A DNA stretch of 64,000 nt from Protea cynaroides (taxonomy: Eukaryota; Streptophyta; Magnoliopsida; Proteales; Proteaceae): contig CM053269.1 of assembly GCA_028583415.1 (NCBI GenBank), forward strand, positions 53,929,007 to 53,993,006, written 5' to 3'. Position numbers and translations under genes: made by a program. A model generated the notes under the pieces. It searched no databases. It saw only the letters and a program-made list of their open reading frames with translations, and had not been told where the DNA came from. How positions within the stretch are numbered: position 1 is the first letter of the stretch; each line of letters begins with the position of its first letter. Shown here piece after piece: positions 11,621-24,249 of this stretch.

Positions 11621-14600
11621 ATGTTCTTGTCATACTTGAGAATAATAGAGTTCTCTAAAACTCAAATCAAAGGTCCAATTCTGATGTCCATTGGAGGATT
11701 ACCATCCTTAATTGCTTTGGAAATTTCCTACAATCAAATGGATGCAATTGTTCTTAAATCTATGGAAGAACTTTTTGAGTTGAAAGAGTTGAGATTAATG
11801 AGTGTTTTTTGAAAAACATTATTTCAGAGTATCACTTTAAGAATGTCAAGAATTTAAAATTTTTATACATTGAATTAAAATATTCAAATAATAAGTCATT
11901 TGTTTTTTAAGTGAACTGGGATTGGATTCTAATTTTTAGTCATATATAGTCAATCACTATTCATAACATCCAAATGGGTCCAAAATTCCCTTCATGGCTT
12001 GCAACTCTAAAGAATCTCTCTAGTGTTGTTCTCCAAAATATAGGAATTTCAGACACCATACCAAATAGTTTTTGAAAATTCTATGCTCGGCAATGGATAG
12101 AGTGTTTGGTTCTGCCTCATAATCAAATCAAAGGGAGGGTACTAAATTCTTTGGTTTCTTAATGTAGATGTGATGATAGATTTGAGTTTCAATTGCCTAT
12201 AAGGTTATTTACCCTTTTGGTATAATGTCTCTGAATTAAATCTTGAGACAAATTTCTTCAAGGGACAAATTCCTCAAAACATTGGTAAAGTTTTAGGGTA
12301 TTCATGGCTACTAAGATTTTTGGAAAATTTTTAAATGGAAGTATTCCCTTTTCTATATGTAAACTGATGAGATTGAAGTTTCTTTTATTTTCATATAACA
12401 GTTTATCTGGAGGACTCCCTCATTATTGGAAGAACATAAATGAATTGTAGTATTTAGGTTTTTCTGAGAATTTAGTATGCGGGAGCATTCCTTCTGCTAT
12501 ATGTGGATTGAAGGATAATTTCTTTCTCTTTCAATTAATAGTTTACAGGGAGTTGTTAAAAGGACATAGCTGAATTGGAATTTTTAGATTTATCCTACAA
12601 CAATCTATCAAGCAAGATTTCGCAATCAATAGGTTATTTATCTTCACTGAAGTTTTTAATACTTAATAATAATTTTCATGACAAGTTTTCTTCGTCATTG
12701 AAAAGATGCACTTCTTTAGTGAGTATTGACCTTGGGAGAAATGAAATCTCGTGTAATATACCAATATGTATAAGAGAAAATTTATCATTTTACGTATCAT
12801 CCGCCTTCGTTCTAACTCTTTTACTGGATAAATTTCTTCACAAATATGTAACATTTCTATGCTTTACATTGTGGACTTTTCACACAATAATCTGTCGAAA
12901 TTCATCCCACAATATTTGAAAGATTTGAGGGTTCTAAATTCAAATTTAATAAATTATATAACATTAACTTATGATGAAAATATGATGATAGTTACAAAAA
13001 AAAGATAACTTAAATACAACATCATTTGGTATCAGAGCCTTAAAAGAGAGGAGAGTTGACCATTAGAGTTTATACACATCATCACACAATAAAAAACACG
13101 TACGTAGGTATAGTCTTTAAATGTAAGTAACTATTTATTTAAAAAACATATTCTAGGGGTCTACATCTTCTACGGGTTGTACTTTAAAAAATGTCTTGTA
13201 AGGTTTAGTTTCAAAAAAAATGTTCTAAGGGTCCATACCTTATAGAGAGATGACAGATCATCAACATTTAAAATAAGTCAAGATTTTTTTTTTTCAAAAA
13301 GATTTTCTTTCTCTATCGTTCTAGAAAACTAAAAAAAATATTTTCTTTTGTTGTGAAGTCATTAAGGAGGGTAATTGATTATTTTTTACACATCATATGG
13401 TATTAGAGTTTATACAATCATTTGGTATCAGAGTCTTGGAGGAGATGAGAGCCGATCATGGTACTAAAGTTGGATACATATCTAGTGTACACCAAAATAA
13501 TTAAAGTTGTATGATTATATCATCCCACCATCATCACTTATTCAATTTGATAATGCATGGAGTGACAAGAAATACATGCACTTGACAATGGATAGAGTAT
13601 TTGGCTCTGACTCATAATCAAATCAAATGGAGGATATCAAATTCTTTGGTTTCTTAATGTAAATGTGATGGTAGATTTGAGTTTCAATTGCCTATAGGGT
13701 TATTTATCCTTTTGGTATAATGTCTCTGAACTAAAGCTTGGGACTAATTTCTTTACAGGATAAATTCCTTAAAACATTGGTAAAGTTTTACGGTCTGCAT
13801 AGCTACTAAGATTTTTAAATTTTTTTTAAATGGAAGCGTTCCCTCTTTTATATGTGAACTGACAAGATTGAAGTTTCTTTAACTTTCAAATAACAGTTTA
13901 TCTGGAGGACTCCCTCATTATTAGAAAAACATGAAGGAATTATAGTATTTAGATTTTTCTGAGAATTTAATATGTGGAGCATTCATTTTGTTATATATGG
14001 ACTAAAGAAATTGTCATTCATTTCTCTTTCAAATAATAGTTTATGGGGAATTGTTGGAAAGACATGACTAAATTAAAATTTTTAGATTTCTCTTACAACA
14101 ATCTCTCAGACAAGATTCCATAATCAATAGGTTATTTGTCTTCATTAAAAATTTTAATACTTAATAACAATTTTCATGACAAATTTTCTTTACCATTGAA
14201 AAGATGCACTTCTTAGTGAGTATTGACCTTGGGAGAAATGAAAGCTCGTGCAATATACTAACATATATAGGAGAAAGTTTATCATTTTTGTGTATCATTC
14301 ACCTCCGTTTTAACTCTTTTACTGAAAAAATTTCTTCACAAGTATGTAATCTTTCTATGCTTCACATTTGGACTTTTCACATAATAATCTGTCAGAATTC
14401 ATCCAACAATGTTTAGAAGATTTGAGTGCTCTAAATTTAAATTTGACAAATTATATAACATCAACTTATGTTGAAAACATGATGATAGTTACAAAAGAAA
14501 GAGAATTTAAATACAACATCATTTGGTATCAAAACTTATACACATCATTTGGTATCAGATCCTTGGAGGAAAGGAGAGCCAACCATCAGAGTTTATACAC

Positions 14601-16170
14601 ATCATCACATAATAAAAGGCATGTACGTAGGTATGATTTTTAAATGTAGGTAACTATTTATTTGAAAAACATATTCTAGGGGTCTACATCTTCTACAGGT
14701 CTAGTTTCAAAAACATCTTATAAGAGTTTACATCTTCTATAGATTTTACTTTAAAAAACGTCTTATAAGGTTTAGTTTCAAAAAAGTGTTTTAAAGGTTC
14801 ATACCTTATGGAGAGATGACAGATCATCAACATTTAAAACAAGTCAAGATTTTTTTTTTCAAAAAGATTTTCTTTCTCTATCGTTATAGAAAACTAAAAA
14901 AAAAAAAATTTTTGTTGAAAAGTCATTAAGGAGGGTAATTGATTATTTTTTACACATCATTTGGTATCAGAGCTTTTGAGAAGATGAGAGCCAATCATGG
15001 TAATAAAGTTGGATACATATCCAGTTTACATTGAAATCATTAAAGTTGTATGATTGTGTCATCCCACCATCATCACTTATTCAATTTGGCAATGCATGGA
15101 GTGACACGAAATACATGCACTCGATAATAGATAGAGTATTTAGTTCTACCTCATAATCAAATCAAAGGGAGGGTACCAAATTCTTTGGTTTCTTAATGTA
15201 GATGTGATGGTAGGTTTAAGTTTTAATTGCCTATATGATTATTTACCCTTTTGGTATAACGTTTCTGAACAAAATCTTGTGACTAATTTCTTTACGGGAC
15301 AAATTTTTCAAAACATTGGTAAAGTTTTAGGGTTTACATGGCTACTGAGATTTCTGAGAATTTTATAAATGGAAACATTCCCTCTTCTATATGTGAACTG
15401 ACAAGATTGGAGTTTCTTTTACTTTCAAATAACAATTTATCTGAAGGACTCCCTCATTATTAAAAGAGCATAAAGGAATTACAGTATATAGATTTTTTTG
15501 AGAATTTAGTATGTGGGAGCATTCCTTCTACTATATATGGACTGAAGATATTATCGTTCCTTTCTCTTTCAAATAATAGTTTATGGAGAGTTATTAGAAG
15601 GACATGACTGAATTGAAATTTCTAGATTTATCCTACAACAATCTATCAGACAAGATTCCATAATCAATAGGTTATTTGTCTTCGCTGAAGTTTCTAATAC
15701 TTAATAACAATTTTCATGACAAGTTTTCTTTATCACTGAAAAAATGCACTTCTTTAGTGAATATTGACCTTAGGATAAATGAAATCTCGTGCAATATACC
15801 AACATGTATAGGAGAAAGTCTATCATTTTGCATATCATCCATCTCCATTCTAACTCTTTTAATGAAAAATTTTCTTCACAAGTATGTAACCTTTCTATAC
15901 TTCGCATTGTGGATTTTTCATACAATAATCTGTCAGAATTCATCTCACAATGTTTGAAAGATTTGAGTGCTCTAAATTCAAATTTGATAAATTTTATAAC
16001 ATCAATTTATGATGAAAACATGATGATAGTTACAAAAAGAAGAGAACTTAAATACAACATCATTTTGTATCAGAACTTATACACATCATTTGGTATCAAA
16101 GCCAACCAAAAAATACAAGTGGGAAAATTTTCCTCCAAAACCAAAAAAACAAAAAGAGAGGCAAAAGTTT
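11621..16170 (+). pseudogene. tandemly repeated LRR receptor-like protein pseudogene
   Basis: Three successive blocks (about 11620-12960, 13570-14460, 15110-16015) encode broken plant LRRs such as LDLSYNNLSS, SLKFLILNNNF, SLVSIDLGRNEIS and NNLSEFI, in the order seen in extracellular LRR receptor-like proteins (EIX2/Cf-like). The period is about 1.5 kb: the segment CAAATCAAAGGGAGGGTAC recurs near 12125, 13620 (altered) and 15161. All blocks have many stops and frameshifts, and each coding block stops at the same place (ENMMIVTK...KYN), where a segment with GGTATCAGAGCC follows. No transmembrane or cytoplasmic part remains. A functional product is very unlikely. Confidence 0.8.
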
Positions 16171-16389
16171 GAAATTTCTAATTTTTTAAATCTAAAAAAC
16201 CCAACAGAGAGGAATTGAAAAATGGAATAAAGCATTCTTGTTATTGTAGGGGACAAAATTCAGTTATTTGATTGATTCACATGTTCTTGTGGCAGACAAC
16301 CTTTTAGGTACCCACTTCTTGTCCACTACTGAGTGAAATCCAAATGTTGATCTTATAAATATTGATCAATTGAGCATTGCATTTGAGTT

Positions 16390-16531
16390 TTCAATGCCTT
16401 GAAAGCTTTGCAGAGGTGTGAGGTGTGACTGTGAGCTGCAAAGAGGTGAGAAAGAGGCCTTAGTGGAGTTCAAAGGTGGTTTAACGGATACTTCTGGCAG
16501 GCTCTCTTGTTGGTTCAGTTAGCTTACCTTT
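16390..16531 (+). pseudogene. LRR receptor N-terminal fragment, left arm
   Basis: One frame reads CELQRGEKEALVEFKGGLTD then TSGRLSCWFS and stop. This is the N-terminal cap (LRRNT) of an LRR receptor-like protein, preceded by VFNAL-like signal-peptide end sequence. It is displaced: it lies 3' of the LRR body on the same strand. It is interrupted by the solo LTR at 16532 and mirrored by 17233-17376. Confidence 0.75.
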
Positions 16532-17232
16532 TGTTACGGTTGGAAATCGTCTGTCGGTCTGCAATACGAGCAACCTGCAATCACAGAAGTTAAACAAGAG
16601 AGTTGGACGACTAAGCCTCGAGTACACTCCGATGCCTAAGTCAGATTCCCAATGTAAAGAATCAAGAGATAACAGGAAGCTATCTCCAGTTTAGAGAAAG
16701 AGGGGAACGATGAGAGAATTTGAGCGTATGAGAGAATTGAGGATGAATAGTGAGATTGTGAGCTTGTATTACCTTGAGAGATTGTCCTTTATTTATAGGA
16801 ATTGGGAAGAAGCATAGAAATACCGGGACTCAGGGAAGTAGATCGCCAATAGGACTGTCAGGTGTCGCTCTGAGGGACGCCCAGGTCATAGACTCCGAGT
16901 AGGAGTGGGAGACTATAGCCAAGGAAGCTAAGTCGGTGAATGACAAGAGTGACACGTGTCACCACAAGGGTGGATGTATGACTGTGATGATCGGCACTGT
17001 ATCGTACTAGGAGAAGGACTCCTCTGACGTAACCTAGTCGCCTTAGGACTCTGACCTCCGACCAAGAAACATAACCAAGTAGGTTTATAACTCCGACTAG
17101 GCGCCGTGTCCTGGGAGGACTGTAACTCCGAGCAGGATAAGCCGAGCGCCACTTTACCATACCTGGTCGGTTTCAAGGATATTGGTTGCCACGTGTAAGA
17201 TTTTCATTCGATGATATTTTTCCCCCATAACA
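16532..17232 (+). mobile_element. solo LTR, family 1 copy b, with perfect target duplication
   Basis: Begins TGTTACGGTTGGAAATCGTC, ends TTTCCCCCATAACA, 701 bp, aligned with the copy at 10321-11037. CCTTT precedes (16527-16531) and follows (17233-17237) it exactly. The perfect 5-bp duplication shows that this LTR is an independent insertion reduced by LTR-LTR recombination. Confidence 0.9.
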
Positions 17233-17376
17233 CCTTTGAACTCTACCAGATTCAAGAAGAGAGCCGGCCGGAAGTATTCGTTAGACTACTTTTGAACTCC
17301 ACTAAGGCTTCCCGCTCATCTTCTTTGCAGTTCACATTGATACCTCCTGCAATGCTTTCTAAGGCATTGAAAACCC
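17233..17376 (-). pseudogene. LRR receptor N-terminal fragment, right (inverted) arm
   Basis: On the - strand it reads NCKEDEREALVEFKSSLTN then TSGRLSS and stop, a second LRRNT cap similar to 16390-16531 but inverted. Together the two form a diverged inverted repeat with the solo LTR at its centre. At its outer end it abuts the SNX1 duplicate directly. Confidence 0.75.
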
Positions 17377-18170
17377 AAAAGCAGGAGAAGAATCAAATAC
17401 TGAATATGAGAAGCTTAAACATTTCTTCTTCGAGTATGAAGACCACTTAGCTGAGGCGCAAAAGCATGCTTCTTTTTTCTGGTAAAGAGGCACCGAGGTA
17501 CTGAGAACTTTGAAACGTGACTTTCGAAACTCCTGATCAATGTTCTTCCATGGTTACTGTTACTGTCTTTTACTCATTCAATAGATCCTCGTTTGCAGGT
17601 GGAACTAAATACAGAGTTAGGGCAGTCATTATCAGACTTTGGAAAAGCAATCAAGCTCTTGGGTGCTTACGAAGGACAGTCTCCTGGGAAATCATTTTCT
17701 GAGGTTGGAGGAAAGTCAGATACGCTTTCAGGTAAACTTGCTTGCAACATTCAATCCTTGATATTTGTTGTTGTTATATACACTTCTTGATCATCAGAAC
17801 TTTTTACCATCATGGTACTAATCCCAGTAACAATGATGTAGGCTCACAACCTTCAAATGAATTTTGAAGAACCTTGGAAAGATTATGTTCGTGCAGTGCA
17901 ATCTATTAAGGTGTGTTTGCATACGGCTAAAATCAAATTTCTCAAGTCACCTGTTTGAACCAGTCTGATTATTTGCAATTTTGGGGAGCAGATCTCTGGG
18001 ATTGGAAAGGCAGAACATATGAGGATGGCATACGTTCCTCTTGTTCTTCATGAAGAGCACCTATTCGTTATTGAGAGCTTTCAGATTTCATTAGACTCCA
18101 CAGGAATCAAATACCACATGTTATGATTGGGCTAATGTAACCATCTCCTATTATTATCTCATAATCATGG
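17377..18170 (+). pseudogene. partial duplicate of SNX1 with introns
   Basis: Matches SNX1 5340-5995 exon by exon and intron by intron (EYEKLKH, EDHLAEAQKHA, ELGQSLSDFGKAIKLLGA, MNFEEP, KDYVRAVQSIK), then jumps to sequence like 7245-7410, the SNX1 3' flank. Introns are retained, so this is a DNA-level duplication, not a retrocopy. It is dead: CATGCTTCTTTTTTCTGGTAA creates a stop, 17 bp are lost at the double donor, and PX and C-terminal exons are missing. The deletion joins at GGAAA, present at both source breakpoints. Confidence 0.93.
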
Positions 18171-19421
18171 AAATATATTAACATTACCTATGTTTTTCGC
18201 CACGTGGAAAAGTGATGTAGCAATTCTGACCATTGGATGTTTAAAAATGATATGAATTTATCACATGTCGAAAATTACTAAAACATCTTCAATCACATAC
18301 GGATATGTGAGGTTTTTTTGCGGTCTCTTATTGGTTTATTATTAGTTCGGTCTCAGGATTTCATATATTACAGGAACAAAAAATTATAGAAAGTAACGAT
18401 TATTAGGTTTTTTTTTTTTTTTGTGCATCGATCTATCTAGTCAAACTTATCGGTTGGTTTGATCCGTTTCAAATTTTCATCAGATCCTAAAGAACAAAAC
18501 TATTACCAAACCGATAAGAGTTTGGACCGGTCAATCTTTTTGGTTCGGTTTCATTTTGATACCCGGCATTCTCCCCTTTTATGCTGAAAAAAAAATAAAA
18601 CCGTCTGTTTGATATTTAGGGAATGATTTAGATTGGCCACAATACCAATTGTCATATCAAATTTCATTTAACACTCCCCTACACATCTTGGTAGTATGTT
18701 CGTGCAGTTGACATATGAGTTGGGCTTCATGGTTACAAATATCGGTATTGGATCAACAGATTCATATTGATTTTGAAAGGGGTTGATCTCAATCCGATAT
18801 AGATTATTGCACAAATTACAGAATCGGATTGGTTTGGCACGTGACTGGTACTGTATTCGATACCTGGATTTATAACCATGGTTCTGTTCAACGTGTTTCA
18901 TGTGGCAAATGCCGACAAGGGTGTCAAAAATGACACCGAACCGTATACCAAAATCAAACCGAACTGTTTAAACTGAAACCATGATATCGATTATTAAATG
19001 GTTCGATTCTAGTTTCAAAAATAAAACCGTTTAAACCAACTATTTAGAACCGTTAAAACCGACTAAACATTTATTTTATCCCTTAGTACTATAAATGTCT
19101 ATATTTTTAGAAATAAATTATATTTTAATACTTTCCACATAGCATAATTCTTAATTATAAATCCATTTTCATATATGATTAAAATTATTTTAATGATTTC
19201 CTTGGTTTCTCTCTACTTTGTTCCTAGCTCTCTTCTTCTCCTTTGTGGTAACGAAACTTTTTAAAAACTGAAAAACCAAAATTGATTAATCGATTTTCGT
19301 AAGTATTTTTAAACCATTTAATAAATAGTTTGGTTTTGGTTTTTATCATTACACATAGAACTGAAATCGAACTACATGGTCAAACTTGAACCATACCGGT
19401 TAACACCGTTAGATGTGGATC
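18171..19421. other. AT-rich spacer, no gene recognised
   Basis: Contains several diverged GAACCG/CGGTTT-type motifs (for example around 18420-18560 and 18930-19060) that look like old transposon ends facing one another, but I could not define an element or target duplication. Confidence 0.45.
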
Positions 19422-19439
19422 CACATCCTCTTCTGCCTG

Positions 19440-19565
19440 AGTTTGGGCGAGAGACTTGGCGGCCCAGATGGATGGCCGCCATCTGGCTCTCAGGTGTCGG
19501 CTCGGATCCACCTGAGAGCCAGGTGGCGGCCATCCATCCGGGCCGCCAAGTCTCCCGCCCAAACT
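19440..19565. repeat. GC-rich foldback (hairpin) repeat 1
   Basis: Arm 19440-19496 (AGTTTGGGCGAGAGACTTGG...) is the reverse complement of 19508-19565 with few mismatches, separated by a loop of about 11 bp. GC content is far above the surroundings. Probably a foldback MITE or part of one. Confidence 0.85.
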
Positions 19566-19621
19566 CAAGCGGGAGACGATTTTAGATGCTGGTCGATGAT
19601 GCATCCGTCCATAAAACTGCG

Positions 19622-19861
19622 TATCCACATCCTGTCCTCCCAGTGGTTCTGGGAGGACAGTGGCAACCTGCCCTGGTTGGCCGCCACGTGGCTCTCAGTA
19701 AATCCGAGACCCACGTTCGAGTCGACATCCAGTCGAAAAGCCGAGCCGACAGGGGTTGTCGGCTCAGACGTGGGTCTCGGATTCAACCGAAAGCCACGTG
19801 GCAGTCATCCAAGATGTTCGCCGCGTCCTCCCAAAATCACTGGGAGGAGACGATGTGCATC
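19622..19861. repeat. GC-rich foldback (hairpin) repeat 2
   Basis: ATCCGAGACCCACGT at 19702-19716 pairs with ACGTGGGTCTCGGAT at 19768-19782; outer parts also pair (GCCACGTGGC near 19683 and 19792; CCTCCCAGTGG near 19636 and CACTGGGAGG near 19839). It shares TCCACATCC and GATGTGCATCC/GATGATGCATCC type ends with repeat 1, so both may belong to one family. It ends only about 70 bp before the ORANGE-LIKE start codon. Confidence 0.8.
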
Positions 19862-19932
19862 CTAAAACTGCTCCCTTGATATAATGCCTTTCTAATTCTC
19901 GGGTCACTCTGTGGATTCCAGAGTGGACGAAG

Positions 19933-22900
19933 ATGAGCTCACTTTCTCTATTATCGTATCTTCCATCTCCCTCTCCTTCGAAGGTCGATTCCTCCAAAAA
20001 AATAATTTTTTTCAACAATAAATTCTTCTCACAGGTGAATACTGAGTTTCTCTCGTACTCAAGAAGAAATTTTCGGTCACGAATCATTTGTTGTTCCGGA
20101 AAGAGCTCCAGTACTAATTCTAATTCTTTTCCCCCATGGGAAAACAGCTCGAGGTTTGTCATTTCTTATAACTTTCCCTTTTTTCATGGGGATAATGACG
20201 AGTTTCAGTGATTATAATGGTGCTGGAAGAAGTGTTCGTTTTATTTTTCTTCGTGTCTTCTTCGCCTTATTCGTTTAGGAAAACTTTAGCTTACATATTT
20301 CGTTGAGCTTCTATTCCTTGTCGTATTGGGTAATTTTCTAATCAGGTTGTTATTGTGAATTGAATGGTCTACGGAGATGCATAATTAAGCAATAATTTTG
20401 CTTCCCATTTTAGTATGGCATATGATGAACATAGTAATCATTTCAATCCGTATCATTACAGTTGCAGGATGCTGCAACGTATGCTGGTATATGACATGTT
20501 TGTAACATAAGTCATCCGTATAGGAGATACAATACTCTTGATTATGGGATTCTCTCTTCCCGATGTTTGAGTTATGAATTCTTACAATTTTACTAATAAA
20601 GAGAGTGTGAACTGGGATAGCTATAGTGACAAATTATAAAAGTGAAATACTAGGGGTTAACTGAATATCTGATGGAGGACTCTAGAATCACAAAACATAA
20701 AAAAATTATAAATTAAGTTATCCAATTGAGAGGTTATTTTTTCTTGGCTGAATGATATGATAGTATACTTTTTTCTGTCCTGTGCTTATTTAACTTTCCT
20801 AACTAATTTCTCTCTTGTACAAAATTTCCCCATAAATAGCTTCTGTATTATAGAAGGACCAGAAACTGTTCAAGATTTTGTTCAGATGCAGCTGCAAGAG
20901 ATTCAAGACAATATAAAAAGTAGGCGGAACAAAATATTTCTCCTCATGGAAGAGGTGAATTTCTGATTATTTATTTATTTATTTATTTTTCAGAATGACA
21001 CTTTTTAAGTATTTTCCAATTGTACAGTGTATAGATAAGGTGCTAGCTGTTTCTTAATTCTCATTGCAGTTTGAGCTGTATTCGTGTTCAATGTTGTTAA
21101 TTACCTGGTCCCTATGCTTATCTTCTGTCTAGGTTAGAAGACTACGGGTACAACAACGCATAAAGAAATCCAAGATCATTGATGATAGCAGCGAAGAGGC
21201 ATATGAGATGCCTGAAATCCCATCGTCTATTCCTTTTCTCCCTCATGTGGTGATTTTCAAAAACTTTTCCATGAGCAAATCTAGAGTACCCACTGGGCAC
21301 ATTTGAATGATCTCCCAAACCCATAACTGTATGCATGCCATACATGCAGTTTGTCACATCTTTTGGTAGGGCCCATGGTGAGGTGGAAAATGTACAATTG
21401 AAAGGTGCAAGCTGGAGGCATTTGCACAAATTGTTCATCATTAAAGTTTGAGGATTAATGCTTTGTGACTAAAATATGACTAAGTTTTGCGGAAGGGTTT
21501 ATTGCTAAGTTGCCCTTCTAGTTCAAAAACCAACAACGTGCAGAGTCCACATGATATTTCATTTTCCTTAATCAGTCATATTATATATCTTATTGCCTCT
21601 TTAGTTTTACTGTACTTTTGCATGCCTAGAAGGGCATGTCTCTCTCTTCTTCTATATTTCTATGTTGAGATTATGGTTCTAACCTGTGAACTTTATGGTC
21701 TTTGTGTTAACTTTTATGCTTTCCTTTGGAGTAGACGCCAAAGACATTGAAACAGCTCTACTTAACAAGCTTTTCATTTATATCTGGGATAATCATATTT
21801 GGTGGTCTTCTTGCTCCAACAGTAAGTGAATAATTGTATGACTTTTGTTGCTTTTTAAAACATTTCCAATAAGGAGCTTTTGAACATGATTAATTGTGGT
21901 GCTTTTTGTTGGGCCTTCTTTTGTTGTTTTGTATCTATTTTGCATTTTCTTTAATCACATATCTTCTGTAGGATAGTCCGAGGGTTCTTTTGTTTATATT
22001 TCATTGGAAGAGAAGGAAAAAAGAAAAACCTCTGCTTCCCTTTTTTTGATTGAGAAAAAACTTACATTTGTTGATTCACATCATTAACCTTTAAAAGTTC
22101 ATTGTAGGGGTAAGTCCTAATTGATTGGGTGCTGGACCTACTAATTTCGGGCACTTTTTTTTTCTTCTCGTGGGGGGGGGGACTATTTTTGACTGGTAAA
22201 GCTATCAAATTTGTGTACCAATCTTACATATAGCTGCAAATGGGTCTACAGCCCTAACTGTGCCCTTATAAGTTGTAAGAGATTAACTATACATAGAGAT
22301 TATATGTGAGATTAACTAGGCCTAAATTTGCTTACATCAAGCTACTGTTGGATGAGCTTCATATGAGAGATTAACTAGGCCTATATTTTGTGCTTTGATA
22401 GCTGATTCCGACCTTGCAGTGTGTCTTTGACTCTTTATTTATTTGGGTAGTCAAGAAAATTTCAGTAGAATTGCAAAAGGCTTTCTTCTTCTTCGTCTTT
22501 CTTTTTCTCTCTCTCCCCTCTCTCTTATGGATATGAAACTCAGAAAATAACGTAACTCTGATGTTAAAAATCGTATTGTCATATTGTCAATTTGGTAGAT
22601 CCAATTTTTAAGTTGGGTCGATCCACCTGTGGGCCCTGATCATCTAAACATATGAGCTGTGGCAACTTATTGGGGCTTAAGACCTTTGTATGGATCCTTT
22701 GACCCAAAACCAAGATGCTTAATTGTTAATTAATTGATCATGTTGGTCTTTGAGACTAGGTTTTAACTTTTAACCAAATGCCGTTAGGGCATCAAGACAA
22801 AATCTACGCTGATGAATTTTTTAACAGAAGCTCACGTAATATACAAGAGATTACTCAAGGACAAGTTTGGATGATCTGTACCAGTGTGTGTTTTTTTTTT

Positions 22901-24210
22901 TTTTTTTGGGTAGATTCTGTACCAGTGTGTTACTATTGAATAACCGAACAGAATGCCTATAGACCAAGTGTCCGGAAATGGCCATTTTACAATAATCAGT
23001 TAGAAAGCCTGTGCAACTAGTGTGAGGGAACCAATTTGGCTGTCCATAGCTTGCTAAAAGAGGTTCAAAGAAGGATAAGTTGATTCACTTTCGAATTTGG
23101 GATTTTGAAATGAAATTAATGTCCAGTCTGTGCATCAGTCAATTATCATATTCTTGAGTAAAGAACTTTATCTTTGTCTCTGTATGATATTTCCTATACC
23201 AGTGTAGCTGAAACTAATAAAATGTATATGAGCCAATAATTTTAAGTAGCAAAGTTGGTAATGATACATTTTAGTTTCTGGACTTACCCTAACTAGTAAA
23301 TTCCTTTACAATCACAAAACAATAAACATAAATCGTTATGCAAACGTCGCTTCTTTTCTTCATTTGAACACCCACTTCTTTTGTTGTTACCTATAAACTC
23401 TACTGGTCATTAGACCAGTGGGGAGTTTGGTTCCGATCTGACATGATTTTACTGTTGTAGTTTGCAAAAGTAAAAGCAGGATTACTAAAATATGATATAA
23501 CCCCCCCAAGGAAAAAAAAAGAAAAAAAAACCTTATAATTCTATACAAGGCTGATAAGGGCCCCAAAAAGTGCATGATACTCCTAGATGTCTAGAAAACC
23601 GGAATAACACCCTTGAACACTGTTTTAGTTTCCCTGAGATTCAAAGGTTCTGTAAAAATCTTTGCTACCAATGCCCAGGTGCACATGAGCACTTTTCAAT
23701 ATTTCATAGTTGATATTAAAATTTCACCCAAAAAGAAGACATTTGGTTTTTGAAATTTAAAATTAAAAGAGTCCATGGTTGAAGTTGGGAAGTTGCATTG
23801 AACACAGAATGTCCTTTGTGTTTTTGGCAGTGAAAAGAAGGTGGAACAGTAAGCATTCCATCTCTTGCCTTTCTCCCTTTCAAAGAGAGGAAGATGTTGA
23901 AAGTGGTGCTTATCAGTAAAAACTAGTATTAAATCCTATACACCACTATTATTAGTGTTGAAAGTTGTAACTGCGTACTGGATGAATCGGCAATCTATAG
24001 TGTAAGTGGTGAGTACTGGCTCACAGATGGACTTTAATTTGAAATTTTGAATTTTCATTTCACCGGTCCACCATAGGAGATCTAATTTGGGATCTCAACA
24101 TATTCATGTTTAATCAATTTTTTTTCCATGTTTTGAGAGTGAATTATGGACCAGAAATAACATATTGTTTATCATAGATTCATAATCTAACTTAGATTCT
24201 CCTAACTCAG

Positions 24211-24249
<39 letters not shown>

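Noticed and set aside
10321..17232. One large LTR retrotransposon carrying LRR receptor genes
   Set aside because: The right LTR has its own perfect 5-bp duplication, flanks of the outer ends do not match, and no primer site or polypurine tract adjoins the inner ends.
19376..19879. Overlapping GC-rich frames of 70-150 aa before ORL
   Set aside because: They arise from palindromic GC-rich repeats and are open on both strands; no domain recognised.
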